NCBI GenBank assembly: GCA_016703425.1
Contig: JADJCA010000011.1
Location: 310,001-374,000, forward strand
Direction of reading: 5' to 3'
DNA from: Myxococcales bacterium
GTDB lineage: Bacteria > Myxococcota_A > Polyangia > Polyangiales > Polyangiaceae
DNA length: 64,000 nucleotides
In this document: one piece after another, positions 7,565-15,956 of the stretch
Position numbering within the stretch: the first letter of the stretch is position 1
Layout: the number at the start of each line of letters is the position of its first letter
The notes under the pieces: model-generated
What the model saw: the letters and a program-made list of their open reading frames with translations, nothing else
What the model was told of the DNA's origin: nothing
Database searches by the model: none
Translations under genes and position numbers: made by a program

Positions 7565-9232
7565 GTGCAGTTCCCCGGCAAGACCGAGACGCGGCTCGCC
7601 ATCGTGATCATGAGCGTGGCCATGGCGCCGCTGCTCGTGGCCGTGCTCTTTGCGCGCTCGATGTTTTCGCAGGCCGCGTCGGTGTGGTTCAACCCGGAGG
7701 TTGGCACCGAGCTCGACCGCGGCGTGGGCCTCTACAAGGATTACGTCCGCGTCATCAAGGAGGACATGCGGCACCGCGCCGAGCTGCTCGCGGAAGACGA
7801 CGCCTTGCGAGAGGCCGCGAAGAAGAAGAGCCCGGCAGACCTGGAGCGCGCGCTCGCGCCGCTGTTCGCCAAGTACCCAGACATCGTTGCCCTCAAGGTC
7901 CTGACGGAGAGCGGCGAGCTGCTCGGTCAAAGGGACCGCGGTCGGCCCGTCGACGAAGGCCGCGAGCGGAGCCTCGACGTGACCAGGCCGCTGACCCGCG
8001 ACGACGCCGCCGCCTCGCTCGTCGTGACCTTCGCTGCGGACCGCAACAAGCTCGACGGCCTGGAGGCGTCGAGCGCCGTCGTGGCCAAGTATCACCAGCT
8101 CGAAGGGTCCCGCACCGATCTGTACACCGGCTACGTGACGGCCTTCGCGGCGCTCCTGGGCATCACGTCCGTCGCCACCGTAGGGCTTGGCATCTTGCTC
8201 GCGCGCGGTGTCACCAAGCGCATCAATCGGCTCGGCGCGGCCATGAACCTCGTCGCGCAGGGCGATCTCACGGCCCGCGTGCCCGTTACGGGAACCGACG
8301 AGCTGACGGAGCTGGCCTTCGGCTTCAACCGCATGCTGGACGAGATCTCGCAGACTCGCGCGCGGCTCGAATTCTTGCAGCGCTTGGGCGCTTGGCAGGA
8401 GATGGCCCAGCGGCTCGCCCATGAGATCAAGAACCCGCTCACGCCGATTCAACTCGCGGTGCAGGAGTGCCACCGAAAGTATGCGGGGGAAGATGGCAAG
8501 TACCGCTCCCTCCTCGACACGACCCTCGAGATTGTCGAAGAAGAAGTCGCGACGCTAAGGCGCCTCGTCTCGAACTTCTCCAACTTCGCACGCCTGCCGC
8601 ACTCGGAGCTCCGCGACGGCAGCTTGCGCGAGTTCGTGCTCGAGTGCTCGTCGCAGCTCGGTCACCTGGAGGATGAAGGCGAGTCCATCGGCGAAGACGC
8701 GCGACGGACCAACGTCACCATCGATTGGCGTGTCCCAACGGGCGAGCTGCCGGTGGCCGTCGACCGGCAGATGCTCCGCCGCGTCGTCGTCAACTTGGTG
8801 CGCAACGCCGTGCAAGCCATTCGCGGCGCGCGCGGCGAAGGCGGGACGGTGCGCGTCTCAGCGGAGGCCGAAGGCCAGGGCGCGGTCCTTTACATCGACG
8901 ACGACGGGCCCGGCATCCCCGACGAGCTGCAGGCTCGGGTCTTTGAGCCCTACTTCACCACCAAGTCTGATGGCACAGGCCTCGGCTTGGCCATCGTGAA
9001 GAAGGTCGTCGTTGAGCACGGCGGCTCCATCAGCGCGGCGAAGAGTCCCCTCGGCGGCGCGCGCTTCGCCGTTCACCTGCCGCCGCCCACGTCGTTGGCG
9101 CTCGCGGCGGCGCGCGAGGCGCGCGAGCTGGCTCTCCGCGCCGGCGTTTCGACGAGTCAGCTGGACGTCCCCGAGATCAAGGCGCTAAGGGAAGCGGCGC
9201 GGGCGAAGAAGAGCGCCCGGGAGGACGCATGA
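7565..9232 (+). CDS. NtrY-like membrane sensor histidine kinase
   Basis: A 555-residue kinase from GTG 7565. It has a membrane segment at about 12-30, a periplasmic sensor region at about 31-185, a second membrane segment at about 188-213, a HAMP domain to about 265, then HisKA with the phospho-accepting His286 in RLAHEIKNPLTP. The ATPase domain shows the N-box (NLVRNAVQAI), G1 (DDGPGIP) and G2 (GTGLGLAIV) motifs. The layout resembles NtrY and other Sigma54-system kinases. No response regulator lies next to it, so its partner is unknown. Its stop overlaps the start of the thioredoxin gene by 4 bases, linking the sensor to a redox protein. Confidence 0.85.
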   Translation: MQFPGKTETRLAIVIMSVAMAPLLVAVLFARSMFSQAASVWFNPEVGTELDRGVGLYKDYVRVIKEDMRHRAELLAEDDALREAAKKKSPADLERALAPLFAKYPDIVALKVLTESGELLGQRDRGRPVDEGRERSLDVTRPLTRDDAAASLVVTFAADRNKLDGLEASSAVVAKYHQLEGSRTDLYTGYVTAFAALLGITSVATVGLGILLARGVTKRINRLGAAMNLVAQGDLTARVPVTGTDELTELAFGFNRMLDEISQTRARLEFLQRLGAWQEMAQRLAHEIKNPLTPIQLAVQECHRKYAGEDGKYRSLLDTTLEIVEEEVATLRRLVSNFSNFARLPHSELRDGSLREFVLECSSQLGHLEDEGESIGEDARRTNVTIDWRVPTGELPVAVDRQMLRRVVVNLVRNAVQAIRGARGEGGTVRVSAEAEGQGAVLYIDDDGPGIPDELQARVFEPYFTTKSDGTGLGLAIVKKVVVEHGGSISAAKSPLGGARFAVHLPPPTSLALAAAREARELALRAGVSTSQLDVPEIKALREAARAKKSAREDA

Positions 9233-9798
9233 CCGAGGAGCAAAAGACCGGCGGAGAGGCGCGGCTCGAACAAGAAGAGGGTGGCACGCTGCGAACCCTC
9301 GTGTTGGTCGTGCTCTTTGTGGCCGGTGTGGCGTTCGCGTCGCGGCTCGTCAGGCCGCCGGTTCATGCCCTCCAAGGCAAGCCAGCCCCGACGTTCTCCC
9401 TGGGCGCCCTCGACACGGGGAGCGGCGCGGCTGCCACCGTGTCGTTGACCGACCTCCGTGGCAAGGTCGTGCTCCTCGATTTTTGGGCCACATGGTGCGG
9501 CCCGTGCAAGGCCCAATCGCCGATCCTCGACGGTGTGCAGCGGCGCCTCAAGGATCGCGGCCTCGTGGTCGTGGGCGTGGGAACCAACGACTCGCCGGCC
9601 GCTGCGCGGGCATGGGTCAAAGGCCACGGCATTAGCTACCCCGTGGTCATGGACGAGGACGGCACCGTGTCCCGCGCCTACGGCGTCTCCAATTTGCCCA
9701 CGCTCGTGGTGCTCGCCAAAGACGGCACCGTGCGAGCGGTGCGCGTTGGCCTGACCGACGCCTCGGAGCTCGAGCGCTTGGTCGCCGGCGTCTTGTAG
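9229..9798 (+). CDS. membrane-anchored TlpA/ResA-like thioredoxin
   Basis: A 189-residue protein with one N-terminal membrane segment (about 21-40) and a periplasmic thioredoxin fold. The redox-active WCGPC motif (Cys90, Cys93) and the cis-Pro in SNLPTLVV are present. TlpA/ResA proteins reduce disulfides outside the cytoplasm, for example apo-cytochrome c or copper-site cysteines. It is translationally coupled (ATGA) to the upstream histidine kinase. The specific substrate cannot be read; a CcmE gene lies 10 kb away, so cytochrome c assembly is one possibility. Confidence 0.8.
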   Translation: MTEEQKTGGEARLEQEEGGTLRTLVLVVLFVAGVAFASRLVRPPVHALQGKPAPTFSLGALDTGSGAAATVSLTDLRGKVVLLDFWATWCGPCKAQSPILDGVQRRLKDRGLVVVGVGTNDSPAAARAWVKGHGISYPVVMDEDGTVSRAYGVSNLPTLVVLAKDGTVRAVRVGLTDASELERLVAGVL

Positions 9799-9828
9799 GT
9801 TGGTGCCGAAACGCGAACGCTCCGCGGC

Positions 9829-11397
9829 TCAGCAGTCGTGGGAGTCGGCGCACGAGCTCGTCGACCCGGGAATGACGCTCGTCGACTCGTAGATCACGCG
9901 CGACTCGCAGGCGACGCCGTCCTTGGAGAAGCAGACCTCTTCGCTGCGATGGAACCCATCGGCGCGACGCACGGCCGGCAGACGAATGCGGAGGAGCAGG
10001 GTCTTGCCATCGGGAAGGATGCCGATGTCGCGAAGGCTCGTGCCGATGCGCGTCGTCGTCTTCGCGCCGAGGTCGAGTCGGTAGAGATCGCCACCGAGGC
10101 CATCGGCGGTGGCCTTGAGCGTGAAGACCTGACCGGCGCTCGTCTGCACGAAGCGATCGAGGGACGCGACGGGCCCGGCGAAGGCCGCGTAGCTGCGGGT
10201 CTCGAGATCGAACGTCCCGAAGGGTGCGTCGCTGCCGAAGGCGGCGCTCGCCTCGAGGCGCACCCCCTTTTCGTCGAGCGTTAGCTTCGCCTTGGCGGTG
10301 AGGCGCTCGACCTTGACCGACGCATCGACGAGCAACGACTTGCCATCGCGGGCCATGGCGAAGCGCGGCAAGGCGTGACCGATGGGCGTGAGCGTGAACT
10401 TGAGGGTCCGCGTGTCGATGACCATCAAGTGGAACGGATCGGCGCCGGCGGCGGGCACCAGCGACTTGTCGTCAAACATCGCCGCGTCCATGCGAGCCGT
10501 GTCGAGGTAGGCCACGGCGCGCTGGCCCGACGGATCCAGCGCCACGGGACCAAACCCAGGAAGGTTCTTCAGAAACGTGGCGCCCTTCGCGTCGAAGTCG
10601 ACGACGCTCACGGGGTCTGGGTTCGTCCACGTTTGCGTCGTGTTGGGCGGCCGGTCCTCGATGCAATACGTCGGCGACAGAAAGCCGCGCGAACCATCGG
10701 GCACCACCACAAGCGGCGCCGCGCAGTTGGGGACGGAGACCTTCGAGACCGACAGGTTTGCGAGGCCTACGCTCGTGAGAACCGTCTCGGGCAGGTGATT
10801 CGACCACGTCGTCGAGCCAACGAAGACGGCGCTCTTGCCGCCGGGAAGGAACGTCACGCTCGTGGAGACGGACGCGAGGACGACCTCCCCGCGGAGCTTG
10901 CCCGTTTGCGTGTCGACGAGGGCCGCGCGGTCCGGCGCTCCCACGAGCACCGTGCCGTCGTCTTGGCTGATGGAGAGCGTGCGCGCGTCCGTCGACGACG
11001 GTGCCACGCGCCACTTCTCGTTTCCCGTGGCCAGGTCGAGCGCGACGAGCTCGCCCTTCTTGTCCCACGCGTAGCCGACGTCACCTTCGTGCGCGAAGAC
11101 GAATCGCTCGGCTTGAAAGGAGAGCTCGCGGGTCTTCTGGGCGACGACATCGAGGAGGACGGAGACGTCGTTTCGTTGGAGGAGCGAGTAGCGCCCCGTC
11201 GGTGCAACGATCATCACGCCCGTTTGAAGGGACTCACCGGTGACGCCGCCGCTGGTGCGGTCGTTTGATTGAACGGCGCCACCTTGATCGCCGGTCGTGG
11301 GCATGGCGCAACCGACGGCGGCGCCCAGCGCGAGCACCGACACGAGAATGCGGGCAAGGGCAGAACGTGTGCGCGAAGACGAAGCTAAGTAAGCCAA
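9829..11397 (-). CDS. beta-propeller-like lipoprotein
   Basis: A 522-residue protein. The start is taken as TTG 11397 because GGAGG lies 5 bases upstream on the minus strand and because this yields a proper lipoprotein signal (LARILVSVLALGAAVGC). Longer in-frame starts give Arg-rich non-signal sequence. The mature part has repeated strand-turn blocks such as KKGELVALDLATGNEKWRV and DGTVLVGAPDRAALVDTQTGKL, the pattern of PQQ/WD-type beta-propellers. The C-terminus is Cys-containing (SSCADSHDC). Binding partner unknown. Confidence 0.72.
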   Translation of the reverse strand: MAYLASSSRTRSALARILVSVLALGAAVGCAMPTTGDQGGAVQSNDRTSGGVTGESLQTGVMIVAPTGRYSLLQRNDVSVLLDVVAQKTRELSFQAERFVFAHEGDVGYAWDKKGELVALDLATGNEKWRVAPSSTDARTLSISQDDGTVLVGAPDRAALVDTQTGKLRGEVVLASVSTSVTFLPGGKSAVFVGSTTWSNHLPETVLTSVGLANLSVSKVSVPNCAAPLVVVPDGSRGFLSPTYCIEDRPPNTTQTWTNPDPVSVVDFDAKGATFLKNLPGFGPVALDPSGQRAVAYLDTARMDAAMFDDKSLVPAAGADPFHLMVIDTRTLKFTLTPIGHALPRFAMARDGKSLLVDASVKVERLTAKAKLTLDEKGVRLEASAAFGSDAPFGTFDLETRSYAAFAGPVASLDRFVQTSAGQVFTLKATADGLGGDLYRLDLGAKTTTRIGTSLRDIGILPDGKTLLLRIRLPAVRRADGFHRSEEVCFSKDGVACESRVIYESTSVIPGSTSSCADSHDC

Positions 11398-11628
11398 GCG
11401 GACCTCCAATGTTTCGGAGCAAGCGCCGGTCCAGCGGGACAAGCACGACACCGATCTGATGGGTGAGACTGCGCGCCGGTCCCGCGCTTCAAGGAAACGC
11501 TCGCGATTCTCGCGATTCGGTGGGACTGCGCACGGCGCCACACGAAGACCGTGATCGCGGCGCCAGGCTGATCGACTGATCATGGCGCCGCGAGGGCGAA
11601 AGGTGCGCCGGTCGCTCTAACGCTTGCT

Positions 11629-12477
11629 CTAGGTCGGCTTGCGGATCGAGGCGCGCATCGGCAGGAAAAAGCGCGTTCCCGTGAGCTCGTTGAGGCCGGC
11701 GTACAAGTCCGTGTCGTAGGTCTCGCGCAGCGAGGCGTAGGTCATGACTTCGTCGATGGAGCCAGACGCCACGACGGCGCCCTTCTTCATGAGCACCACG
11801 CGCGACGCGTATTGAGCGGCCAGGTTGAGGTCGTGCATGACAACGAGGCAAGCGATGCGGTCTTTGGCGGTGACCTCGGCCAAGAGGTCGTAGAGGCCGA
11901 GCGCGTGCCCCACGTCGAGGAACGCCGCCGGCTCGTCCAACAGCAGGACCTCAGGCTTCTGCGCCAGTGCTCGCGCGATGGACACCCGCTTGTGTTCCCC
12001 GCCGCTCAGCGCCGAGGCCGGGCGATGGGCGAGGTCACGAAGGTCGCAGCGCGCGAGGACATCCTCGACGATGGCTTCGTCTTCGTCGGAGGGGCGCATC
12101 CACGCCCCCTGGTGTGGCGCACGCCCCATGCGGACAATCTCCCGCACCGAGAAGGAGAACGCGATCTCCTCGGTTTGGTGCACGACGGCGAGCCGCTGGG
12201 CCACGGCCCGACGCTCCAAGTCCCCGAGGGCCGTGCCAAAGAGCCGCACGGCGCCCGACGTGGGCGTCATCGCGCCGGCGAGGAGCTTGAGTAGCGTCGA
12301 CTTGCCGGCGCCGTTGGGACCAAGGACGGCCACGAGCTCGCTGGCAGCCACGTGCAGCGTCACGTCACGAACGACGTCGCGCGCCTCGGCGTAGCCCGCG
12401 TGGACGCGCTGGGCCTCGACTGGGTGCGCGCCTCCTGCGGCGGCTGATTCAGTTTGTTCACGCGGCGCGGCGCGCAT
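11629..12477 (-). CDS. ABC transporter ATP-binding protein, iron-siderophore/hemin/cobalamin type
   Basis: A 282-residue ATPase with Walker A GPNGAGKST, Q-loop, signature LSGGEHKRVSIARAL, Walker B VLLLDEPAAFLD and the H-loop (MHDLN). These features are characteristic of the FecE/HmuV/BtuD branch that powers uptake of metal chelates. No permease or receptor gene is adjacent; a BtuF-like receptor is encoded at 54950-55801, far away. The gene is divergent from the PhaR-like regulator, with only 18 bases between start codons. Confidence 0.82.
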   Translation of the reverse strand: MRAAPREQTESAAAGGAHPVEAQRVHAGYAEARDVVRDVTLHVAASELVAVLGPNGAGKSTLLKLLAGAMTPTSGAVRLFGTALGDLERRAVAQRLAVVHQTEEIAFSFSVREIVRMGRAPHQGAWMRPSDEDEAIVEDVLARCDLRDLAHRPASALSGGEHKRVSIARALAQKPEVLLLDEPAAFLDVGHALGLYDLLAEVTAKDRIACLVVMHDLNLAAQYASRVVLMKKGAVVASGSIDEVMTYASLRETYDTDLYAGLNELTGTRFFLPMRASIRKPT

Positions 12478-12495
12478 CCATTACCCTCGAGAAGC

Positions 12496-13110
12496 GTGAG
12501 CACGGAAAAGACAGCGCCGGGCCCGACGGGGGCCGAAGAACCCCGCGCAGCGGGGGACGACGCCAAAGCCAGCGACCCCTCGAGTCACCGGATCATCAAA
12601 CGCTACTCGAATCGAAAGCTCTACGACACCAAGGAGAGCCGATACGTCACGCTGTTGCAGATCGGTGAGCTTGTGCGGGCCGGCGACGAAGTTCGCATCG
12701 TCGACAACAAGACCAAACAAGATCTGACAGAAGTCACGCTGGCGCAGATCATCTTCGAAGAGCAGAAGGCGAAGGGGCGCAACGTGCCCCTTCAGACGCT
12801 GAAGGGCATGATTCAGGCGCGCACCGAGAAGGTGCTCTCCGATCTTCGCGAAGGCCCCATCGGCCGTCTCATTCCAGGGCCGCCGCTCGCGGGCAAAGAG
12901 AAGGAGCCCGAGGTCGTGGAGGAGGCGCGTGAATCGAAGCCGCGCCTCGTCGAGCAGGCCAAAGTGACGCTCGAAGACTGGCAGCACCGGATGGACGACC
13001 GCATCCGCGCCATCCTGCCGAGCCTCAAGCCGTGGCACGAGCTCGAGAGCGAGGTTCGCGACCTCCGGGCGCGAGTGGCCGAGCTCGAGCGGCAGCTTCG
13101 CGAAAAGTAG
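12496..13110 (+). CDS. phaR: polyhydroxyalkanoate synthesis regulator (PhaR-like)
   Basis: A 204-residue protein from GTG 12496. Residues about 35-100 match the PHB/PHA accumulation regulator DNA-binding domain, including RIIKRYSNRKLYDT and YVTLLQIGELVRAG, followed by the helical region ending in the KVLSDL segment. The rest is charged and coiled-coil-like (ESEVRDLRARVAELERQL). PhaR proteins repress phasin and polymer genes and sense polymer granules. A PHB-depolymerase-like esterase is present at 28514-29815, consistent with polyester metabolism in this organism, but no synthase is in the window. Confidence 0.8.
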   Translation: MSTEKTAPGPTGAEEPRAAGDDAKASDPSSHRIIKRYSNRKLYDTKESRYVTLLQIGELVRAGDEVRIVDNKTKQDLTEVTLAQIIFEEQKAKGRNVPLQTLKGMIQARTEKVLSDLREGPIGRLIPGPPLAGKEKEPEVVEEARESKPRLVEQAKVTLEDWQHRMDDRIRAILPSLKPWHELESEVRDLRARVAELERQLREK

Positions 13111-13150
13111 GACACCCACCGACATCGTCCGCAAAGCGCTCGTCGCTTCT

Positions 13151-13187
13151 GCAAAGCAATAATATTGCAATGCATTTGTCGCTTTGT
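13151..13187. promoter_or_regulatory. AT-rich dyad between the phaR-like and ECF sigma genes
   Basis: In an otherwise GC-rich gap, GCAAT-AAT-ATTGC (13156-13168) is a perfect palindrome. It is nested in a wider dyad GCAAAGC (13151-13157) and GCTTTGT (13181-13187). Such nested symmetry is typical of a regulator site or a short hairpin. Candidate users are the PhaR-like protein just upstream or the sigma/anti-sigma pair downstream. Confidence 0.4.
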
Positions 13188-13313
13188 GGCGCGAACCGCG
13201 GCGATGATTACCTTCCTCGTTCGTGGCGCACCGGCCACCCGACGAAACTCGCGGAATAGACAGGCCGCGGGGCCGGTTCGTCCCGGGAACGAAGGCGATC
13301 CGAAAGCTCTCCT

Positions 13314-13973
13314 ATGCCTATCTTGAGAAGCAGCGTGAGAACCACCCAGGCCGCGACTGACAGCTTCATGACCGAGGTCCTCGCGCACTCCGACGGCATG
13401 TACGCCGTCGCTTGCCGCCTCACGAAGAACCCGGCAGAGGCGCAGGACTTGGTGCAGGACGCGCTGGTGAAGGCCATGCGTGGGCGCGAGCAGTTCAGCC
13501 AAGGAACGAACCTCAAGGCGTGGCTCTATCGCATCCTCACGAACACCTTCATCAACACGTATCGCCGCGGGGGTCTCGAGCGAAGCGTCCTCGACGGCCC
13601 CGACGCCGATCCCTTGGCCGACGGGTGGGTGAGCGTATCGACGATGCGCCAGCTCCGCGATCCGGAGCAGGTCGCGCTTCAACCGGTCATCGAAGGCGAG
13701 GTACGCCGGGCCCTCGACGAGCTGCCGACTGAGTTTCGCCTCGCTGTGATCCTCTGTGACGTGGAAGAATTCTCGTACGAGGAGATCTCGCAGATCATGG
13801 GGTGTCCCATTGGTACGGTGATGAGTCGATTGCACCGCGGCAGGAAGCTCCTGCAGCGGTCCCTGCTCGGCCACGCGGTCGCCATGGGGATCGTCAAGGA
13901 GGAGCCAGCAGCCGCCAAGACGGAAGAGAAGCCGGTCGACCTCGCCGCCTACCGCGCGAAGAGGGCCGTATGA
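13314..13973 (+). CDS. ECF (RpoE-like) RNA polymerase sigma factor
   Basis: A 219-residue sigma-70 family ECF factor. Region 2 is recognisable in DAVACRLTKNPAEAQDLVQDALVKA-like sequence (DLVQDALVKAMRG), with KAWLYRILTNTFINTYRR as region 2.4. Region 4 is the helix-turn-helix in FSYEEISQIMGCPIGTVMSRLHRGRK. The stop overlaps the start of a zinc-type anti-sigma gene, the classic arrangement for extracytoplasmic stress control. A GTG at 13335 with GAGAAG upstream is a possible alternative start. The stress sensed cannot be read. Confidence 0.87.
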   Translation: MPILRSSVRTTQAATDSFMTEVLAHSDGMYAVACRLTKNPAEAQDLVQDALVKAMRGREQFSQGTNLKAWLYRILTNTFINTYRRGGLERSVLDGPDADPLADGWVSVSTMRQLRDPEQVALQPVIEGEVRRALDELPTEFRLAVILCDVEEFSYEEISQIMGCPIGTVMSRLHRGRKLLQRSLLGHAVAMGIVKEEPAAAKTEEKPVDLAAYRAKRAV

Positions 13974-14848
13974 GTCAGCCTTGTGAGCACCAGCACCTGC
14001 TCGAGGCTTACAACGATGGCCAGCTCGATCCAGCGACGATCCTCACCATCGAAGCTCACCTGTCGCAGTGTGAAACGTGCCGCGAGCGGGTCCTGTTTCA
14101 GAAGGCCGTTCGAGGCTCGGTTCGGCGCGACGTGAGAAGCGAGGCGCTGCCGGAAGACGCGCGCGCTCGGTTCATGGCGGCGCTCGCCGGCGTCGCCGAC
14201 GGCGAAGCCATTGACGCTCGTGAAGAGCGAGCGATGCTCCGCAAGGAAGAGCTGAGCGCTCGATCGCCCGCCGTCTCGTGGACGCTACGCTCCGCGGTGC
14301 CGCTCACCGCCGCCGCCGCGTTGGCGCTCGTATGGGGCGCTTCGGCGCAAGGCCCGCTCACCGCCCGCGCGTCGCTCTTCGGCGCGACCGCCATCGACGC
14401 GAGCCGCGAGATCTTGGACGAGCTGGTGCAGGAGCACTCGAGACCCTTGCCGCCGGAGCGCACCGATCCGAAAGACCTCCGAGAGTTCGAGCGCTACGTG
14501 GGCGTGCCGGTCAAGCCGCGCACCTTCGAGAAGGGGTCCGGCGCGAGGCTCGTGGGCGGTCGCGTGATGCCCATGCACCAAGAGCGCGCCGCGATGCTCC
14601 AATACGAGGTGGGAAGCGCGGAAGGTCCCAAGCGCGTGAGCGTGCTGATCTACGATCCCAGGCGCATCCAAGTCGGCAGCACCGAGCTGGCGCCGCGAAC
14701 GGTGGGCACGTCCGAGGTTCGCGTCGGTCGTGCCCGCGGCTACTCGGTGGCGGTCACGGAGCGCGAAGGCGTCGGCTACGCGCTCGCGAGCGACCTCGAC
14801 ACGGAACGCAGCGCGCAGTTCGTCAGCTTCGTCGACGACCAACCCTAG
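13970..14848 (+). CDS. zinc-binding anti-sigma factor
   Basis: A 292-residue protein coupled (ATGA) to the ECF sigma gene. Its N-terminal domain has the ZAS motif His30-x3-Cys34-x2-Cys37 (HLSQCETC), which wraps around the sigma factor. A membrane segment at about 108-126 (AVPLTAAAALALVWG) separates it from an extracytoplasmic C-terminal domain of about 160 residues. This domain resembles the sensor parts of RseA/ChrR-like systems only in placement. It would hold the sigma factor at the membrane until a signal releases it. Confidence 0.82.
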   Translation: MSQPCEHQHLLEAYNDGQLDPATILTIEAHLSQCETCRERVLFQKAVRGSVRRDVRSEALPEDARARFMAALAGVADGEAIDAREERAMLRKEELSARSPAVSWTLRSAVPLTAAAALALVWGASAQGPLTARASLFGATAIDASREILDELVQEHSRPLPPERTDPKDLREFERYVGVPVKPRTFEKGSGARLVGGRVMPMHQERAAMLQYEVGSAEGPKRVSVLIYDPRRIQVGSTELAPRTVGTSEVRVGRARGYSVAVTEREGVGYALASDLDTERSAQFVSFVDDQP

Positions 14849-14977
14849 ACGCGCCACCACACTTGGCGACGCGGCGGCGGGCTGGCCCTGCCGCCCGCAG
14901 CGATGCGCAGCGGCGCCGCGTGGGCCTTCGCCAAAACGCTGGAAGCTCTGGGGCCTCCGTGGCATGTCTCAGGCCCC

Positions 14978-15949
14978 ATGCGCTTCGTTTTTCTGATGGA
15001 CGCACTCGACCGCGTCCTGCCCGACAAGGACACGACCTTCGCCATGCAACGGGCGGCGCAGCGACGGGGTCACACGTGCCTCTTCGCGGAGCTCCGCGAC
15101 CTCTCGAACGTCGAAGGCGAGCCCCACGCCCGCGTGCGCACCATCGAGGTCTCCGACACGGCGCCGCACTTCAAGCTCGGCGAACCGAGCGACGTGCACC
15201 TCGCTACCGTTGACGCGGTCTTCATCCGCAAGGACCCGCCCTTCGACTCGAGCTACCTCTACGCGACGCTCCTCCTCGAGCGCGCTCGTGACCGGACCGT
15301 CATCGTCAACGATCCGCGGGGACTCCGCGACGCCAACGAGAAGCTCTACGCGCTCCACTTCATTCGCCACATGCCGCGCACAGCGGTGACGGCACGCGAA
15401 GACGCCATCACGGCGTTCGTGAAGAAGGTCGGCGGCCAGGCCGTGATCAAGCCGCTCCACGGAGCCGGCGGCGCCGGCGTCTTCATGTTGCGCGAGGGCG
15501 ATCCGAACGTGCGCTCCATCATCGAAACGGTGACGCGCGAAGGCGCCGACATCGCCATGGTGCAGGAGTTTCTGCCGGCCGTGCGCCAGGGCGACAAGCG
15601 CGTCCTCTTGCTCGACGGTGAGGTCCTGGGCGGCATCAACCGCGTCCCCCGCAGCGACGACATTCGCTCGAACATCCACGTCGGCGGGTCCGCCCTCGAG
15701 ACCAACGTGACCGAAGAGGAGCGCGCGGTGGTGCGCGACATCGCGCCGCGCCTACGGCGCGACGGGCTCTTCTTCGTGGGCCTCGACTTCATCGGTGGAA
15801 GACTCACCGAGGTCAACGTCACCTCGCCGACGGGCATCCAGCAGTTGAGCCGTCACCTGGGCCGCGACGTCACGGAAGACGTCATCGCCTGGGTCGAGCG
15901 GCGAGTCCACGACGCGAAGCCGCTCCCCCCCGCCAGCCTCGCGCCCTAA
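14978..15949 (+). CDS. gshB: glutathione synthetase
   Basis: A 323-residue ATP-grasp ligase of the bacterial GshB family, joining gamma-glutamylcysteine and glycine in the cytoplasm. The start ATG 14978 matches the usual MRFVFLMD N-terminus. Recognisable blocks are VFIRKDPPFDSSYLY, the ATP-grasp segment VIKPLHGAGGAGVF and the C-terminal TEVNVTSPTGIQQL. Length fits the family. No gshA is in the window. It lies between the anti-sigma gene and the FHA gene on the same strand, with only 7 bases before the latter. Confidence 0.9.
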   Translation: MRFVFLMDALDRVLPDKDTTFAMQRAAQRRGHTCLFAELRDLSNVEGEPHARVRTIEVSDTAPHFKLGEPSDVHLATVDAVFIRKDPPFDSSYLYATLLLERARDRTVIVNDPRGLRDANEKLYALHFIRHMPRTAVTAREDAITAFVKKVGGQAVIKPLHGAGGAGVFMLREGDPNVRSIIETVTREGADIAMVQEFLPAVRQGDKRVLLLDGEVLGGINRVPRSDDIRSNIHVGGSALETNVTEEERAVVRDIAPRLRRDGLFFVGLDFIGGRLTEVNVTSPTGIQQLSRHLGRDVTEDVIAWVERRVHDAKPLPPASLAP

Positions 15950-15956
15950 GCGTTCC

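Noticed and set aside
13285..13310. Possible ECF-type autoregulatory promoter (GGAAC near 13286)
   Set aside because: The -10 candidate is poor and the start would leave almost no leader before the sigma factor ATG; not strong enough to call.
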